Assembly: GCA_963804055.1 (NCBI GenBank)
Contig: CAWDOU010000001.1
Coordinates: forward strand, 620,001 to 684,000
DNA: 64,000 nt
Reading direction: 5' to 3'
Origin: Bog-473 sp963804055
GTDB taxonomy: Bacteria > Actinomycetota > Acidimicrobiia > Acidimicrobiales > RAAP-2
Shown here: one piece after another, positions 63,256-64,000 of the stretch
Layout: every line of letters starts with the position of its first letter
How positions within the stretch are numbered: the stretch's first letter is position 1
The notes under the pieces: generated by a model
Told to the model about the DNA's origin: nothing
The model's database searches: none
The model's input: the letters and a program-made list of their open reading frames with translations, nothing else
Made by a program: the position numbers and the translations under genes

Positions 63256-63407
63256 CTTGTTCGGAGACAAGAGCCCGCCGAACCTCAAGCGAGCGCCGCA
63301 AGGTGGGAGCGAGGGAAGCCCGAAGGGAAGCCGCAAGGCGGAACGGGGGGAAGCCGAGAGAACGCTGCAAAGCGGGATCGAGGAAAGGGAGCGAGCCCCG
63401 CAAGGGG
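63256..63407 (+). other. array of short hairpins with GCAA tetraloops, possible structured RNA
   Basis: Six small stem-loops in 152 bp on the plus strand: CTTGT/ACAAG with a 6-nt loop (63256-63271); CGCC-GCAA-GGTG (63294-63305); CCC-GAA-GGG (63319-63327); GCC-GCAA-GGC (63330-63339); CGCT-GCAA-AGCG (63363-63374); CCCC-GCAA-GGGG (63396-63407). Four have the same GNRA-type loop, and the linkers are purine-rich with repeated GGGAGCGAG and GGAAGCC. A possible -35/-10 pair (TTGACC at 63223, CAGAGT at 63246) would start a transcript just before the first hairpin. It could be an intergenic repeat family instead. Confidence 0.4.
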
Positions 63408-63750
63408 AGCGTGACTGGAGTGGGCAGGAGGATCCGGGTGGAGATGGTCCGTGGTGCGTCACGGTGGCTTCCCTGGAGTCGCCGGGACCGGCTCGGGCGG
63501 GGGTTGTCCGACACGACCCCGGCACGGTGCCAGCGGACCATCGGAGACGTGGCCCCGAGGAGCACGGGAGGCTTCGGCCGAACGGTTACTCGGGGTTGCG
63601 TCGCGTCCGGGCCCATGTCGGTCGGGGTCGTGGCCGCGACCGTTCCCCCCTCGTGTTGCTCTGCTCCATTCCCCATGTCTGGGTAACGCCCGTGCCGGGC
63701 CCGACCCGCGCAGAAGGTTCGGGAAACTCTGCTCGCGGTGGGCTGCGCAG

Positions 63751-63769
63751 CGCTCGCGATCCGCGAGCG
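63751..63769 (-). terminator. strong hairpin 15 bp after the last gene
   Basis: CGCTCGCG and CGCGAGCG arms (8 bp, perfect) around a 3-nt loop, 15 bp beyond the stop codon of the minus-strand gene at the window end. No U-tract. Confidence 0.5.
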
Positions 63770-63784
63770 CTCAGGGACCGGCGG

Positions 63785-64000
63785 TCAGCGCCGGCGGGAG
63801 GCCCAGAGCACGGCCGGGCGCTCGCCCGCCGCCACCTGGCGGTTGAGCTCGGCCTGGACCAGGGCGAGGTCGTCGGGATGCGTCACCCCGATGCAGCGCC
63901 CCTGCGCGGGCAGCACGGTGAACGTGCTGGTGGCGAGGGATTCGGCGACCACCTCGGGCAGCAGGACCTCGGACTCCTCCGACGCGTCGACGGCGGCGTC
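63785..64000 (-). CDS. C-terminal part of an unidentified protein, start outside window
   Basis: 71 residues of an open frame that enters from the right edge and stops at 63785. Readable blocks are VLLPEVVAESLATSTFTVLP, GRCIGVTHPDDLALVQAELN and GERPAVLW. The GVTHPDDL...VQAEL pattern is reminiscent of the end of sugar-phosphate nucleotidyltransferase-like proteins, but this is a weak impression and I do not assign a function. Confidence 0.55.
   Translation of the reverse strand, partial: DAAVDASEESEVLLPEVVAESLATSTFTVLPAQGRCIGVTHPDDLALVQAELNRQVAAGERPAVLWASRRR

Larger units (their letters stand above)
63138..63784. other. 647-bp non-coding region
   Basis: No credible coding sequence on either strand. 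The left part (63138-63255) includes AT-richer DNA that would be the GH43 leader, and a TTGACC hexamer at 63223 pointing right. The middle (63256-63407) is a hairpin array described separately. The right part (63420-63750) is featureless to my eye apart from a terminal hairpin. Confidence 0.6.

Noticed and set aside
63256..63412. RNase P RNA or tmRNA as an explanation of the hairpin region
   Set aside because: A GAGGAAAG string near 63380 recalls RNase P, but the other universal P RNA segments and any tRNA-like ends are missing.
63131..63676. Open frame of 181 codons on the minus strand in the non-coding gap
   Set aside because: Composition is Ser/Arg/Pro-rich with repeats caused by the hairpin array; no domain, no ribosome-binding site.

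Overview
The window is 64 kb of very GC-rich, densely packed, almost entirely protein-coding DNA. Codon use, frequent GTG/TTG starts, four-base ATGA/GTGA overlaps between neighbours, leaderless-type promoters and the gene families present (Rrf2 regulator, AceE-type E1, DyP peroxidase with an encapsulin tail, Clp-N proteins, CtaG, LLM oxidoreductase, FadE-like acyl-CoA dehydrogenase) indicate an actinobacterium. I infer, without a database search, a member of or near the class Acidimicrobiia. No tRNA, rRNA, CRISPR array, insertion sequence or prophage gene was seen. This looks like ordinary chromosome with several unusual gene architectures.

Layout. 1-3.2 kb: hydrolase end, thiE, an HhH DNA glycosylase-like gene, an Rrf2 regulator, a DinB protein and a small Cys-Cys protein. 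3.2-11.1 kb: a pyruvate dehydrogenase district, with aceE (minus) facing away from rnhA, lpdA, an E2 gene and one gene fusing octanoyltransferase LipB to lipoyl synthase LipA, so the complex and the enzymes that lipoylate it lie together. 11.3-19.5 kb: DyP peroxidase with an encapsulin cargo tail, PP-loop ATPase, DMT permease, acyl-CoA dehydrogenase, Clp-N/zinc-ribbon protein, glyoxalase-fold proteins, PAP2 phosphatase and an exported protein. 19.5-23.6 kb: metH opposite a cob(I)alamin adenosyltransferase. 23.6-34 kb: methyltransferase, large membrane protein, nitroreductase, rhodanese-MoeB protein, MarR-glyoxalase fusion, CapA protein, hydrolase, aldo/keto reductase, CtaG. 34-42.5 kb: methylmalonyl-CoA mutase large subunit, GNAT, HAD, TPR, M20 hydrolase, and a biotin carboxylase/BCCP gene facing birA. 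42.5-48.3 kb: a nucleotide-sugar and glycosyltransferase operon (rmlB-like, rmlD, ugd, UXS-like, two GT2). 48.3-64 kb: twin-domain aspartic protease, ArsR/SRPBCC pair with a 32-bp palindromic operator, SDR, LLM oxidoreductase, exported proteins, quinone reductase, GNATs, tag, acyl-CoA synthetase, aldehyde dehydrogenase, SDR, DUF480, GH43, then about 650 bp of non-coding DNA with an array of GCAA-loop hairpins and the end of one more gene.

How genes work together. Biotin carboxylase/BCCP, BirA, the mutase and the adenosyltransferase supply parts of a propionyl-CoA to succinyl-CoA route and its biotin and B12 cofactors; the carboxyltransferase and the B12-binding mutase subunit are not here. 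The sugar operon can make UDP-glucuronate and UDP-xylose and finish dTDP-rhamnose, feeding two membrane or cell-wall glycosyltransferases.

Caution. Three conserved genes (Rrf2, aceE, aldehyde dehydrogenase) carry one-base insertions, all in the same local context (CAGCGCG read as CGAGCGCG), and a fourth (the large membrane protein) appears shifted near its end. Systematic sequencing error is the simplest explanation, so all reading-frame conclusions, including the LipB-LipA fusion, should be read with that in mind.
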